The notes below the pieces were generated by a model that saw only the letters and a list, made by a program, of their open reading frames with translations, was not told the DNA's origin and made no database searches. Positions 1 to 8,723 of a DNA stretch of 64,000 nucleotides are shown here, in pieces. The stretch lies in NCBI GenBank assembly GCA_019186965.1, contig JABARV010000023.1:1-64000 (forward strand), in the 5' to 3' direction. The stretch is from Turneriella sp. GTDB taxonomy: Bacteria; Spirochaetota; Leptospiria; Turneriellales; Turneriellaceae. The position numbers and the translations under genes were made by a program. Every line of letters starts with the position of its first letter. The stretch's first letter is position 1.

Positions 1-32
1 TCCAAAAATTTCGGCTGTTTTTTGCATTTCAT
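1..32 (-). CDS. 5' end of a leftward gene, cut by the window edge
   Basis: A strong ribosome binding site (AGGAGG, minus strand, about positions 40-45) sits 7 nt before an ATG at 32-30 and 12 nt before a second ATG at 27-25 in another frame. The first would read MKCKKQPKFL, the second MQKTAEIFG. The second resembles the N-terminus of type III glutamine synthetases, but nine residues cannot settle identity. The spacing favours the first ATG, the sequence resemblance the second. The gene diverges from the midasin-like gene at 300. Confidence 0.4.
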   Translation of the reverse strand, partial: MKCKKQPKFL

Positions 33-299
33 TGTAATTCCTCCTGTCAGGCGGATTAACTTTCGCGTAGATAACAATCTGCCCCTATATATTAAATACC
101 AGAAAACACGTAAATTTTCTCACTTTTTAGAAAAAAAGTACAATTTTTGGGAAAAAGCTGTTTTAGCTATGAAATTCCATAGCTATGGCAGTATTTCATA
201 GCTATGGAAATCCGGAGCTATGGATGGAGGCGTGTCCAATATTTAAAGCCCACATCGCCTAACTCATTTACACGCTAACCAATTTTCTCGGAAAGAACC
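33..299. promoter_or_regulatory. Divergent intergenic region with AGCTATGG palindrome array
   Basis: This 267-bp gap separates the leftward gene from the rightward gene at 300. Positions 61-160 are A+T rich and should hold the promoters, but I could not pick convincing -35/-10 pairs. Positions 164-223 hold four close copies of AGCTATGG (described separately). A 24-codon open frame (ATG at 204, stop at 276-278) begins inside the third copy and reads MEIRSYGW at its start; it has no ribosome binding site and could be chance or a leader peptide. Positions 224-236 carry GGAGGCGTGTCC, which shares an 11-mer with the gap near 42,710. Confidence 0.4.
164..223. repeat. Array of four AGCTATGG palindromic repeats
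   Basis: Copies are TAGCTATG (164-171), the perfect 12-bp palindrome CCATAGCTATGG (177-188), CATAGCTATGGAAATCCG (197-214) and GGAGCTATGG (214-223). The third copy matches in 18 of 18 bases the element over the start codon of the phospholipase D-like gene (16846-16864, other strand). Related copies lie at 17939-17954, 22228-22242, 51737-51748 and 59282-59291. The array lies between divergent genes and could bind a regulator or be a landing site for a small mobile element; the sequence alone does not decide. Confidence 0.7.
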
Positions 300-3200
300 A
301 TGATTGAAATTGCGGGTGTGCCAGTAGAGGAGGCGAGCGTATCTCCTTCCGAAAAGCACCTCATCTTCCACCAAGAGCTGGTACTTACCGAAACGACAAA
401 AGCTAACTTACGTAAAATTTTGTATCCGCTTTTAGAGGGACAAAATTTGCTTTTGGTTGGTGATGCAGGTGTGGGTAAAAATGCACTTATCTATTATATA
501 AATAAAATGCGTTCTTTACCGACAGTGCGTTTTAGTTTTAACCAAGATACGTTGCCAGAAGATTTGTCGGGGTCTTTCCGCGTACTACCAAACGGCTTCC
601 AGTGGAATAATGGTCCACTTGCGGAAGCTCTTGAGAAAGGGTATACATTTGTCGCCGACGAGATGAATTTAGCCTCTCCCGAAATCCTCAAACGTTTTGT
701 TAGCGTTTTTGACCGCCGTACATTGGCTCTTCTTGAAAAAGACGGAAGTGAAATTTGTGCAAGCGAACGTTTTTCTTTTGTTGCGACACAAAACCCTGCA
801 CGTGGCTTTGAAGGAAGAAAAAATTTGCCCGAAGTAATTATGCGGCATTTTACAACGATTTATCTCGATCATTATCCCGAGCACGAAGAAAAAGAGATTT
901 TGCGAGGGCTTTATCCCGAAGTATACGCAAGTATAGCAGATACTATTATAACCGTACAGCGTGCGCTTGAAGCAGCGATATGGAAAAATGAGTTAGCAAA
1001 AGAGGAACTTGAACATTACCATTTCAATTTACGTACCGCGCAAAGGTTTATGAATCGTGCGCTTGTTGAGGAAGTAATATCTGTAGATGATCCAAAATTT
1101 CGCGATCTCCTTTTTACTTTTTTTGTGGATGTCTTTCGTGCGGATATTGACCGTGAGGGTGCGCGTAAAATTTGTGCACAAGTTTTATTGTACGATTTTG
1201 GCGCATTTGAACGTGACTATAAAATTTACCAAGAAATACCTTCTACACCTCACGAGGCGGATGTCTCTACGGAAAGCGTTTTATCAGCGACGCGTTTATT
1301 TTTTCCTGTAACTTCTCTACGCGAGCAGTTACTTGAAAAAATAGGTGCTTCTTTAGTTGCAAGCGATAATCTTCTTCTTGAGGGCGACGATGCTGCTCGC
1401 ATGTTAGAGCTTTGCCATACATACGCTTCGCGCCAAAAGGAAGGTGTTGGTGTTACTGAGATTTTTCTTTCGCGTGGAATGCATACCAGTGATATCATCG
1501 GTGCTTTGAGGCCCGTGCTACACGGAGGTAGCAGGGGCGTCGCTGCCACGGATGGCATCGGATCGGCGGCCGTGCTACACGGAGGTAGCAGGGGCGTCGC
1601 TGCCACGGATGGCATCGGATCGGCGGCCGTGCTACACGGAGGTAGCAGGGGCGTTGCTGCCACGGATGCTAAGCAGAGCGTGCGATGGGTCGATGGTCCC
1701 TTGACCGCTGCACTCCGGCGTGGCGACCTAATTATTTTAGAAAACATAGACGCAGCAGGGAGCGAACTTGTTGAAAAACTCAATATGCTTCTTGACCATG
1801 CAGGGCGATTAGCCCTACCTCCTGAGGCAGAGGGCGTTTCGATTCTTAAAAAAGAAGGAACGTGCCGCGTGGTTGCACTTAAACGCACGCGTAAAAGCCG
1901 AAACCAACAAACGATTTCACGGGCATTGCGCAACCGCTTCTTTAGTATGCATATACCTGTTCTTGAAACGCAGGAAGAAATGGTGGATGTAGCAGCGCTT
2001 GCGCTTGAAAATGAGTTTGGAAAGGATGCTTCGGCGTTGCGGAGTAACTTTGTTAAGAAACTTGCGCTTTTTCACACGAAGGCAGACGAAGCTGCGCGTG
2101 AGAAAAAAGTGGGCGCTGCGCTTGCGGAGCGTATTCGGTACCGTGAAGAAAACCTGCTGCGCTTTATTCGCCACTTAGGTTTTTCGTCAAGTGGAGTTGG
2201 CGCACTTAGTGAAGAGGTAATGCGTCGAGGAATCGAAATCTATTATGCAGGAATTTTAGCAGATCCAGAGGAGCGCAAATTTATACGCCGACTTTTTGAA
2301 AGAATTTTTGCAGACATGCCATGGGAAGATATGTTTAGTAGTCTACAAGAAGGTAAAAAAAAAATCCTCGCACAAAAATCGCAGCGCAGTAAAAAAATAA
2401 TTCCTCCCGATTGGGATAAAAAAAAACATTTTCGTGAAGCAAACACCGGCAAAGCTAAAAAAAGGTTAAGCGGGGAAGAGTTAAAAAAGGGACTGCGCAT
2501 TGACACTCCCGAAACAGGCGGTAATATTAAAGAAGGGCCGGATGCATGGTACGGCTCCGATACGCAAGGCAACGGCGGTCAAGGGGAACCCGCTGGCGGT
2601 GGTGGCGCATGGGGATACCGTACAGAAGCGCTCTTTGAAGCGTTTCTTAAAAAGTATAAGCCAAAGTGGGAATACGATATGGGGTACTCGCTTGCCGATT
2701 TTTATGATGTATTTGGTAAAATGCTAAATGCACTGCAGATGGATTTAGAAAATGCGCTCGATGCAGAGCCTGAAATTGATCGCCGTCTTATGGCCGAAGG
2801 AAACCGCGTTGATGCACGCCGTTATATTACGTACCAGGCGTTTGCGGGAAACGACCGTATATTTGACCGCACGCGTATTTTACATTCAGAAAATAAATTG
2901 AAAGGTGTTGAATTTATTTTTATGCTTGCGAAAGGCCGCCGCATGTTTAATTTTAAAGCGGCGCTTTCTGCAATTGTCGCAGTACAGTCTGCTGCTGAAA
3001 TTTTATTTGATAGAAAAATTCCTATTAAAGTATTTGGTTACTCAGACTTTGACAATATGAAACGTGCGATAGACATCAACCGTTATATTTCGACCGAAGG
3101 CGAAAGTCCTTCGCACGAAGAAAAGAGTGCACTTTTTGACGCAATGAGCGATCATTGGAACGGCGATACGGTTGATGAAGCACAAGTATTGCGGCAGGCA

Positions 3201-3512
3201 GCAGAGGAGTTTTCTCCCGAGGCGACAACAAAATTTGTGGTTATGGTTTCTGATTTTCGCGGACACCGCGCACGCGGTGAAATTAAAAAAGAAATTTTGA
3301 GTTCACAAAGCCAGGAGCTAAAAACTCTTGTGGAAGATTATGCGCGGCAGAATATCCATGTACTTGCGGTACAAACAGGAACGCGTTCCATCGCCGAACA
3401 CCTTTTTAAGGAATGGCTTTGGCTCCACGAAGATACTTTTGACGAGGCTCCTGTCCTCTTGGCAGATGCAATTCGTGGACTAATTCTAAAATACCACCGC
3501 GTTGTGGTTTAA
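300..3512 (+). CDS. Midasin-like protein: two AAA+ modules and a C-terminal VWA-like domain
   Basis: A 1070-residue cytoplasmic protein. The first AAA_5/MoxR-type module has a clean Walker A (GDAGVGKN, residues 54-61) and Walker B (FVADEMN, 117-123). A second AAA module at about 350-650 keeps the region before Walker B (VRWVDGPLTAALRRGDLIIL) but its P-loop position reads LLEGDDAARM, so it probably cannot bind ATP normally. The C-terminal 200 residues resemble a von Willebrand A domain without the usual DxSxS metal motif (FMLAKGRRMF instead). This order recalls midasin and MoxR-VWA chaperones that remodel protein complexes; the target here is unknown. A triple in-frame repeat fills residues 405-458. 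The start has only a weak upstream GGAAAG. The 3' end overlaps the convergent PAP2 gene by 4 nt. Confidence 0.8.
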   Translation: MIEIAGVPVEEASVSPSEKHLIFHQELVLTETTKANLRKILYPLLEGQNLLLVGDAGVGKNALIYYINKMRSLPTVRFSFNQDTLPEDLSGSFRVLPNGFQWNNGPLAEALEKGYTFVADEMNLASPEILKRFVSVFDRRTLALLEKDGSEICASERFSFVATQNPARGFEGRKNLPEVIMRHFTTIYLDHYPEHEEKEILRGLYPEVYASIADTIITVQRALEAAIWKNELAKEELEHYHFNLRTAQRFMNRALVEEVISVDDPKFRDLLFTFFVDVFRADIDREGARKICAQVLLYDFGAFERDYKIYQEIPSTPHEADVSTESVLSATRLFFPVTSLREQLLEKIGASLVASDNLLLEGDDAARMLELCHTYASRQKEGVGVTEIFLSRGMHTSDIIGALRPVLHGGSRGVAATDGIGSAAVLHGGSRGVAATDGIGSAAVLHGGSRGVAATDAKQSVRWVDGPLTAALRRGDLIILENIDAAGSELVEKLNMLLDHAGRLALPPEAEGVSILKKEGTCRVVALKRTRKSRNQQTISRALRNRFFSMHIPVLETQEEMVDVAALALENEFGKDASALRSNFVKKLALFHTKADEAAREKKVGAALAERIRYREENLLRFIRHLGFSSSGVGALSEEVMRRGIEIYYAGILADPEERKFIRRLFERIFADMPWEDMFSSLQEGKKKILAQKSQRSKKIIPPDWDKKKHFREANTGKAKKRLSGEELKKGLRIDTPETGGNIKEGPDAWYGSDTQGNGGQGEPAGGGGAWGYRTEALFEAFLKKYKPKWEYDMGYSLADFYDVFGKMLNALQMDLENALDAEPEIDRRLMAEGNRVDARRYITYQAFAGNDRIFDRTRILHSENKLKGVEFIFMLAKGRRMFNFKAALSAIVAVQSAAEILFDRKIPIKVFGYSDFDNMKRAIDINRYISTEGESPSHEEKSALFDAMSDHWNGDTVDEAQVLRQAAEEFSPEATTKFVVMVSDFRGHRARGEIKKEILSSQSQELKTLVEDYARQNIHVLAVQTGTRSIAEHLFKEWLWLHEDTFDEAPVLLADAIRGLILKYHRVVV
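1513..1669 (+). repeat. Triple in-frame 57-bp palindromic repeat inside the midasin-like gene
   Basis: Units start at 1513, 1570 and 1627. The first two are identical over 57 bp; the third differs by one C-to-T and stops after about 43 bp. Each unit is about 70% GC (40 of 57 by hand count), well above its surroundings, and opens with a hairpin, CCGTG-CTA-CACGG, followed by GGTAGC...GCTGCC that can pair with one G-T. Each full unit encodes 19 residues beginning VLHGGSRGVAATDG. The insertion separates DIIGALRP from SVRWVDGPLTAALRRGD, which are close together in related AAA proteins. The reading frame is preserved throughout. Confidence 0.9.
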
Positions 3513-4282
3513 TTCTTATAACCCCAAATCGCTTTTCCCAAATAAAATACCCAATAGGCGACAAAAACCCACGCGAGGGGGGTGAGCACGAAGGCAAGTG
3601 CCTCAGTTTTTTCTTCATAGAGAAAAATGTACCCCAATGACACAATAATGCCTACGAACGCGAGTAAAAGTTTTGCCGTGTGCGCTGGAAGTGGTGTGGT
3701 GTTGAGCTTCTTGTAAAACCATTCCGCAGCAAGATACGCTATAACTCCAATAAACGTGCCTGTCGCCATGTCGCGTGGAAAATGCGCTCCGACATAAGCG
3801 CGCGACAAAATTGCAAAGAAAGAGATTATAAAAAGAAAAAGCGCACTACTAAATGAATTTTTGGGGCGTAAGTGCATAAAAAAGAGTGCAATGGAGAACG
3901 AATGCCCTGAAGGGAAGCTACGTACGGTAAGGCGTTGGCCAAGCACACACACATTTTCGCCTAAAACGCGCAAAGGCCTGTCTGCGTCGAAAAAGTATTT
4001 TGCCGAATGCAAAATAGCATTACCGAGGATAAGCGCAAAAATGAAAATAAGCAACGGAGGTGGCCAAAGGTTATTGCCAACGCTTTGTAAAAAAATAATG
4101 ATTATCACTACCCAAAAGCCATCAGCGAGAGAGGTTAAGGTAAGAAAAAAAATATCTAAGAAAAGAAATCCTTTTTTAGAGCAATTGAAGAACCAAAAAA
4201 GTGTCGTATTAAAAATAAAACTTAGGGGTATTGCGGTAAGTAAAAAAATAAAGAGAGTACGGTAAAAAATTTTTAGCGGCAT
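3509..4282 (-). CDS. PAP2-family membrane phosphatase
   Basis: A 257-residue integral membrane protein with the three motifs of the type 2 phosphatidic acid phosphatase family: KYFFDADRP (motif 1), FPSGHS (motif 2, catalytic His) and SRAYVGAHFPRD (motif 3, second His and Asp). About six hydrophobic segments surround them. Family members remove phosphate from phosphatidic acid, undecaprenyl pyrophosphate or lipid A at the outer face of the inner membrane; which lipid is used here cannot be told. It ends 4 nt inside the convergent midasin-like gene and lies 3 nt downstream of the radical SAM gene, suggesting co-transcription with that gene. Confidence 0.88.
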   Translation of the reverse strand: MPLKIFYRTLFIFLLTAIPLSFIFNTTLFWFFNCSKKGFLFLDIFFLTLTSLADGFWVVIIIIFLQSVGNNLWPPPLLIFIFALILGNAILHSAKYFFDADRPLRVLGENVCVLGQRLTVRSFPSGHSFSIALFFMHLRPKNSFSSALFLFIISFFAILSRAYVGAHFPRDMATGTFIGVIAYLAAEWFYKKLNTTPLPAHTAKLLLAFVGIIVSLGYIFLYEEKTEALAFVLTPLAWVFVAYWVFYLGKAIWGYKN

Positions 4283-4285
4283 ACT

Positions 4286-5566
4286 TTAGATTTTAAGCTT
4301 TGAGTGGATTGCTTGAAGCATCGCAAGCTCGAATTTTTCGTTTGTTTCGTACGCAAAACCAAAAAGTGGATGCCAAAATTTCGCTTCTTCCATGCATAGG
4401 TAGAAGAAAACACTCTGATGCCACGGTTGAAATTCTTTGTAAACGTGCGCAAAAAGTTCGTGTTTAATTGTGTCGGGGTAGGTAAGTTTGCCTTCAGGAT
4501 TTTCAGCAGTAAGGTTGCGCACCACTTGGGTTGTTATTCCAGCCTCACGGATTTTTTTACGCACACTGCGTGGAATAGTCATGGTTCCTAATGAAATGTA
4601 CACAATGTCTTTTGGGTTAAATCGAGAAATTACCGCTTTAACGACTGCCGAGTAAGCTTCTTGCCAACGGCTAAACCACACAATAGGATGAAAGTGGAAT
4701 GCAACGCTAAATCCGCATTTAACCATGCGTTCAGCCGCTTGTATGCGTTTTTCTAAAGACGCCGTATGTGCCTCTTCTGCGTCGATAAATTCCTGTGGAT
4801 TTAGAGACCAACTAAAAAACATGTTTGCAGGCAGATCTTTTTGTTTTTCAAACCATGCTGTATTCGAAGATTTACTTTTAAACTCTAAAAATACATTGGG
4901 GTTTGTGCGGCAAAATTCCATAAGCGCGTCAAAGACGCCATTCCTGTTTCCAAAAACTAATGAATCGGAGGATTGTCCTGTTCCAAAATGGTATTGGCGT
5001 GTAGGGTCTAATTCTACTTTGCGTAATTTTTCTAGCAAATTTACATCGACAAAAACATTATCATTTGAGTGCATCGTTTGGATTGCGCAATAATTACAAC
5101 CCATTACGCAGTTTGTTACTGCATCGATAGTTTTTAAATTACAGCATACCGTTTTTTTTGACATTACGGGGCAATCGCCAACAACCTGGTTGTCTTTGGA
5201 AAGGGGGGCAAACGAACCATGAACCCATTTTTCTGGAGTAGTTTTGCGTTCAGTAAAAGAAGGAATTCCCTCGCGTTCCTTCGCGATATATTCCATAAAC
5301 TTTTCGAGCAGCATGTTTGGTGGAATGCCATTTTTTATCTTTAAGCTATTCCATATATCGTGTACTTTTTTAGAATCCCATTGGCGTAAATCAACCGCCG
5401 CCTCGACGAAGAGGCGTGCGCGTGAAAAACTCATCCGCACTGTTGATAGTATTTCAAAAATAAAGTTTTTTTCGGTGTCGCTTAAGTGTGAAAACCCGCT
5501 TACCGCTATAGGGTCAAACTTTGTGGAGTTTGCCTCTTTTAATTTTAGAGGGGCGCCTTGCGTCAT
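4286..5566 (-). CDS. Radical SAM protein of the spore photoproduct lyase (SplB) family
   Basis: A 426-residue protein with the radical SAM cluster motif CVMGCNYC (CxxxCxxC) and downstream features of the SPL family, including FLEFKSKSSN and the YHFGTGQSSDSL stretch. Upstream Cys residues (GDCPVMSKKTVCC) may matter for folding or another cluster. True SPL repairs thymine dimers in spores; this organism is probably not a spore former, so the protein is better seen as an SPL-like paralogue, perhaps in DNA repair. The ATG at 5566 has no obvious ribosome binding site. Likely first gene of a two-gene unit with PAP2. Confidence 0.8.
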   Translation of the reverse strand: MTQGAPLKLKEANSTKFDPIAVSGFSHLSDTEKNFIFEILSTVRMSFSRARLFVEAAVDLRQWDSKKVHDIWNSLKIKNGIPPNMLLEKFMEYIAKEREGIPSFTERKTTPEKWVHGSFAPLSKDNQVVGDCPVMSKKTVCCNLKTIDAVTNCVMGCNYCAIQTMHSNDNVFVDVNLLEKLRKVELDPTRQYHFGTGQSSDSLVFGNRNGVFDALMEFCRTNPNVFLEFKSKSSNTAWFEKQKDLPANMFFSWSLNPQEFIDAEEAHTASLEKRIQAAERMVKCGFSVAFHFHPIVWFSRWQEAYSAVVKAVISRFNPKDIVYISLGTMTIPRSVRKKIREAGITTQVVRNLTAENPEGKLTYPDTIKHELFAHVYKEFQPWHQSVFFYLCMEEAKFWHPLFGFAYETNEKFELAMLQAIHSKLKI

Positions 5567-5657
5567 AGGTTACGTATGCAGCAGAATATTTCTTTGAGGT
5601 ACGGCGAGAATCTTTAATTGTGGTTCTCCGCATGAGTCGTAATACAATTCCAAACTC

Positions 5658-6584
5658 GTGCCGAAGCATGGCGTTTTTAGGCTTTTCCCTCACGCGGTTT
5701 TGAAACCCTGGGGTGGGGGGCATTTAGATTTATTTATAGAAAAAAAAAGCGATACAAAAATTGGCGAATACATTATTTTCTCCGACCTGCCGCAATTTCC
5801 TGTTCATGTAGAAACGCCCGTAGGTGTAAAACGGTTGTCCGAATTTTTGCGTGAAGAATTAGGCGGTTTAGATTTATCTTTTATGGTAAAAATTCTTTCA
5901 ACAGGAGAGCCGCTTTCTTTGCAAAACCACCCTTCGGATAGCGATGTTAAGTCGCTTGGGCTTACAGGGCGCGGTAAATTTGAATGCTGGACAATTTTGG
6001 ACGCTGAAAAAAATGCAAATGCATACCTTGGGCTTAAAGAGAAAATTCCAGTAGATATGCTTAGGGCTTTGCCAACGCAAAATGAGCCTTTGAGCTTTTT
6101 TAACGAGGTACCTTTAAAACAAGGGGACGTTGTTTTTATTGAACCTGGGCTTATACACACAACAACAGGAAGGCTTCTTTTTTACGAATTGCAACAGAAA
6201 TCCGATTATACATTTCGCATATACGATTTTAACCGGAACAGATCTTTGCAAATAGAAGAGGCAATCCAATGTGTGCGCGACCAAAAGGCTGTCGTAAAAA
6301 ATTTTTCTACACCGGTAGAAACTGAATATTTTTCTCTTGCATACCATCGTGTAAGCCAAAACGCTACAATTAACTTGTGCGGAAAAAAAATGTCGGTTAT
6401 AACTTGGTTTGGAAAGAAAGCGACGCTTGTTTTAGAAGGCAAAAAAGAGTCTATTACCTGGGGAGATTCGTTTTTGGTGTTAGAGGATACACCTATTTAT
6501 ATCGAAAAAAATGCCGAGTTAAATAGTAATCCGCCTTTGGAAAATTTGCCAATACTTGACATGCTGTTTGAAGCGTACGTGTAA
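5658..6584 (+). CDS. manA: Mannose-6-phosphate isomerase, class I
   Basis: A 308-residue cupin-type phosphomannose isomerase that interconverts mannose-6-phosphate and fructose-6-phosphate. Zn ligands are visible as Gln89 and His91 in SLQNHPSD, Glu109 in GKFECW and His167 in EPGLIHT. It is shorter than the E. coli enzyme (391 aa) and closer to the compact Bacillus/spirochaete forms. The start is GTG at 5658, with no clear ribosome binding site; the first recognisable family sequence (VLKPWGGG) begins 14 codons later. It is followed after 5 nt by the acyl-CoA dehydrogenase gene, so the two are probably co-transcribed although functionally unrelated. It diverges from the SplB-like gene. Confidence 0.87.
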   Translation: MPKHGVFRLFPHAVLKPWGGGHLDLFIEKKSDTKIGEYIIFSDLPQFPVHVETPVGVKRLSEFLREELGGLDLSFMVKILSTGEPLSLQNHPSDSDVKSLGLTGRGKFECWTILDAEKNANAYLGLKEKIPVDMLRALPTQNEPLSFFNEVPLKQGDVVFIEPGLIHTTTGRLLFYELQQKSDYTFRIYDFNRNRSLQIEEAIQCVRDQKAVVKNFSTPVETEYFSLAYHRVSQNATINLCGKKMSVITWFGKKATLVLEGKKESITWGDSFLVLEDTPIYIEKNAELNSNPPLENLPILDMLFEAYV

Positions 6585-6589
6585 GTGGT

Positions 6590-8233
6590 ATGGCCGTACA
6601 AAATATTTTTACAGGCGAAAATCCAGGGCTTAAGCCGTTTGATTTAAGCACGTATACGGGTACAAAAGATAAAAATTTTTTTACCGAAACAAAAGTTCTT
6701 TTTGAGGCTTTTGAACTCAACTCTACCAATACCGAAAAAACGTATTTAAGCGATGTAAAAAATCATTTGTCGGGGTTAGGCGCCCTTTTAGGCGGCATAG
6801 TTAATGACTTGACTGTTGCATGCCACCGCGAAGGCAAATGGGGAGAACTTGTACAATTCGATAAATTTGGTAATCGTATTGATGAAATACGCTACGCAAG
6901 CGAACAAAGAGAGCTTAGAAAAATTTTTTACGATTACGGCGTTGTAAACCTTGACTGCCACGAAAGTTGGAAGCACGACTTTACTCTTGCGCACCGGATG
7001 TCGCTAGCAATACTTTCAAATATGAATGGCGAGGGGGGGGTTGCTTGTCCTTTTGCAATGACAGAAGGTATAATCCACGCCATCCGCGCTTTGGGTACGG
7101 ACGAACAGAAAGAACGTTTTTTACCCATGCTCACCTCTACCAAGTCAACTTCGCACCTTATGGCAGGACAGTATGTAACTGAACGTGTCGGGGGCTCCAA
7201 CGTTGCCGCTAACCGCACAATTGCAACAGAACAAAAAAACGGTACTTGGCTTCTAAACGGTGAAAAGTGGTATTGTTCCAACCCTGGCGATTTATGGGTA
7301 ACAACAGCAAAAATTTCAGGAACAAATGTTGTTGGCCTTTTTTTGGTGTCTCGCTACAAGGCGGATGGCTCCTTGAACGGGTGTCGCCTTTTGCGGAAAA
7401 AAGAAATTTTAGGCTCCAAGGGAAAGCTTACCGTCGAGAGCGTTTATGAAAACTGCGAAGCGACTGCATTGGGTAGACCCTCGCATGGGCTTGCAAATTT
7501 AATCCGGTATATTTTGCGTACCTCGCGCCTCCATGTTATTTGCGGTGGGTTAGGGCATATTGCACGTGGTATTTTAGAAGCAGAAGCATACGTATCAGAG
7601 CGCCAAGCGTACGGGAAAAAGCTCGCCGAATTTCCCAGTGTAAAAAGAACTCTCGATGAATTAAAAATGTTGCAGACCGCGCTTACTCTTGTTGCGTTTC
7701 GCTCTTTTCGTTTAGCGGCAGACGAAGATGCTTTGGAGCTTCTTGTTGTGCCTCTAATGAAAGTAATTGCGACACAGTACAGCGCTGTTGTCGTCAAAGA
7801 AGCAATCATCCTCCATGGGGGTAATGGAATTTTAGAGGATTTTAGCGTTTTGCCACGCATTTTAAACGATGCGATCATTAACGAAACGTGGGAAGGAACG
7901 CACGCACTTTTGGCAGAAAATGCTCTTCGCGCACTTAGGCGCTCGAAAGTCCGTGCGAGCCTTGGAATATATTTTGAAAAAGAAAAAACAGCGATGAGAA
8001 AAGAAATAGCAGAACTTGCCGAAAAAATTTTAGCAGAGGTCGATTCGCTCATGATTTCGGAATACGATAGGGATGTAAACCGGATGTATATTTGTGAAAA
8101 GCTTTGGAGGTTTTTTGCACTTATCGAAGTTGAGCGTTGGTTAAAGAAATACCCAAGCCAAGAGAGACAAGCACAGGCAAAGCTACTTCAAACGTTTGTG
8201 TCGCAAAATGCGCGGATGCCCTATAAAATTTAG
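6590..8233 (+). CDS. Acyl-CoA dehydrogenase, AidB-like
   Basis: A 547-residue flavoprotein of the acyl-CoA dehydrogenase superfamily. The length and the motifs YVTERVGGSNVAAN, SERQAYGKKLAEFPSVK, LHGGNGILEDF and NETWEGTHALLAENALRAL match the AidB subgroup better than the roughly 380-residue fatty-acid enzymes. AidB proteins bind FAD and DNA and protect against alkylation; other members of the subgroup are true dehydrogenases of unknown substrate, so the reaction is not assigned. The ATG at 6590 follows manA by 5 nt. The downstream lipoprotein gene begins 12 nt after its stop, so a manA-acd-lipoprotein operon is likely. Confidence 0.83.
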   Translation: MAVQNIFTGENPGLKPFDLSTYTGTKDKNFFTETKVLFEAFELNSTNTEKTYLSDVKNHLSGLGALLGGIVNDLTVACHREGKWGELVQFDKFGNRIDEIRYASEQRELRKIFYDYGVVNLDCHESWKHDFTLAHRMSLAILSNMNGEGGVACPFAMTEGIIHAIRALGTDEQKERFLPMLTSTKSTSHLMAGQYVTERVGGSNVAANRTIATEQKNGTWLLNGEKWYCSNPGDLWVTTAKISGTNVVGLFLVSRYKADGSLNGCRLLRKKEILGSKGKLTVESVYENCEATALGRPSHGLANLIRYILRTSRLHVICGGLGHIARGILEAEAYVSERQAYGKKLAEFPSVKRTLDELKMLQTALTLVAFRSFRLAADEDALELLVVPLMKVIATQYSAVVVKEAIILHGGNGILEDFSVLPRILNDAIINETWEGTHALLAENALRALRRSKVRASLGIYFEKEKTAMRKEIAELAEKILAEVDSLMISEYDRDVNRMYICEKLWRFFALIEVERWLKKYPSQERQAQAKLLQTFVSQNARMPYKI

Positions 8234-8245
8234 TGGAGCTTGTAC

Positions 8246-8677
8246 GTGTTTAAAAAAGTGTTACGGTATCCTATTTTTTTAGCGGCAGCTTTCATGGCTA
8301 CTTGTTACTACGACGCAAACCCTCCTGGGGTAGACGCCATCCACGATGAAAAGCCACTCCTCTTACTCGATATCCGCTTGGGAAGTTCATCTGCGCTAAA
8401 AGGAGTTCAGATAAAATTTACCGATGTTCTGGGTACAACCACCCTCCAAGGAGCGTCTTTAACCACCGATGCTTCAGGAAGGCTTCTTTACCCGTTACGT
8501 TTGGAGCGTGGTACACGCACTTATACAATAAACTCGATTGTCGTCGACCAAAGCGGTAGTGGTACATTTAGTAATCCGGCAGATTTAACCTGGAGCGGTG
8601 CACCTCTCCCTACGCCTTTTTCGCAGGATGTTGAAACAAAAAATTTTATACTCGAACGCACAAATTTTACTCCTTAA
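8246..8677 (+). CDS. Small lipoprotein with Ig/carboxypeptidase-regulatory-like fold
   Basis: An exported protein of about 143 residues. The N-terminus has two charged residues, a hydrophobic stretch and a lipobox-like MATC, then acidic residues, so it is probably a lipoprotein. The mature part (VQIKFTDVLGTTTLQGASL then TTDASGRLLYPL) looks like the beta-rich carboxypeptidase-regulatory/CNA-B type, where a variable element is followed by TDxxGRxxyP. I chose the GTG at 8246 because a GGAG lies 7 nt before it; a TTG two codons upstream is also open. It is the first of three small exported-protein genes in a row. Confidence 0.6.
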   Translation: MFKKVLRYPIFLAAAFMATCYYDANPPGVDAIHDEKPLLLLDIRLGSSSALKGVQIKFTDVLGTTTLQGASLTTDASGRLLYPLRLERGTRTYTINSIVVDQSGSGTFSNPADLTWSGAPLPTPFSQDVETKNFILERTNFTP

Positions 8678-8723
8678 AATAAATTTACGATTTTCGTGTA
8701 GGTGTCTCTACGAAACGTGGCGT

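Noticed and set aside
1513-1669. Possible CRISPR array
   Set aside because: Repeats are contiguous with no unique spacers and lie in a coding frame; the same holds for 45547-45679. No cas genes.
1250-1933. 227-codon open frame on the minus strand across the triple repeat
   Set aside because: It is the antisense shadow of the midasin-like gene; its repeated protein motif comes from the DNA repeat. No start signal or family resemblance.
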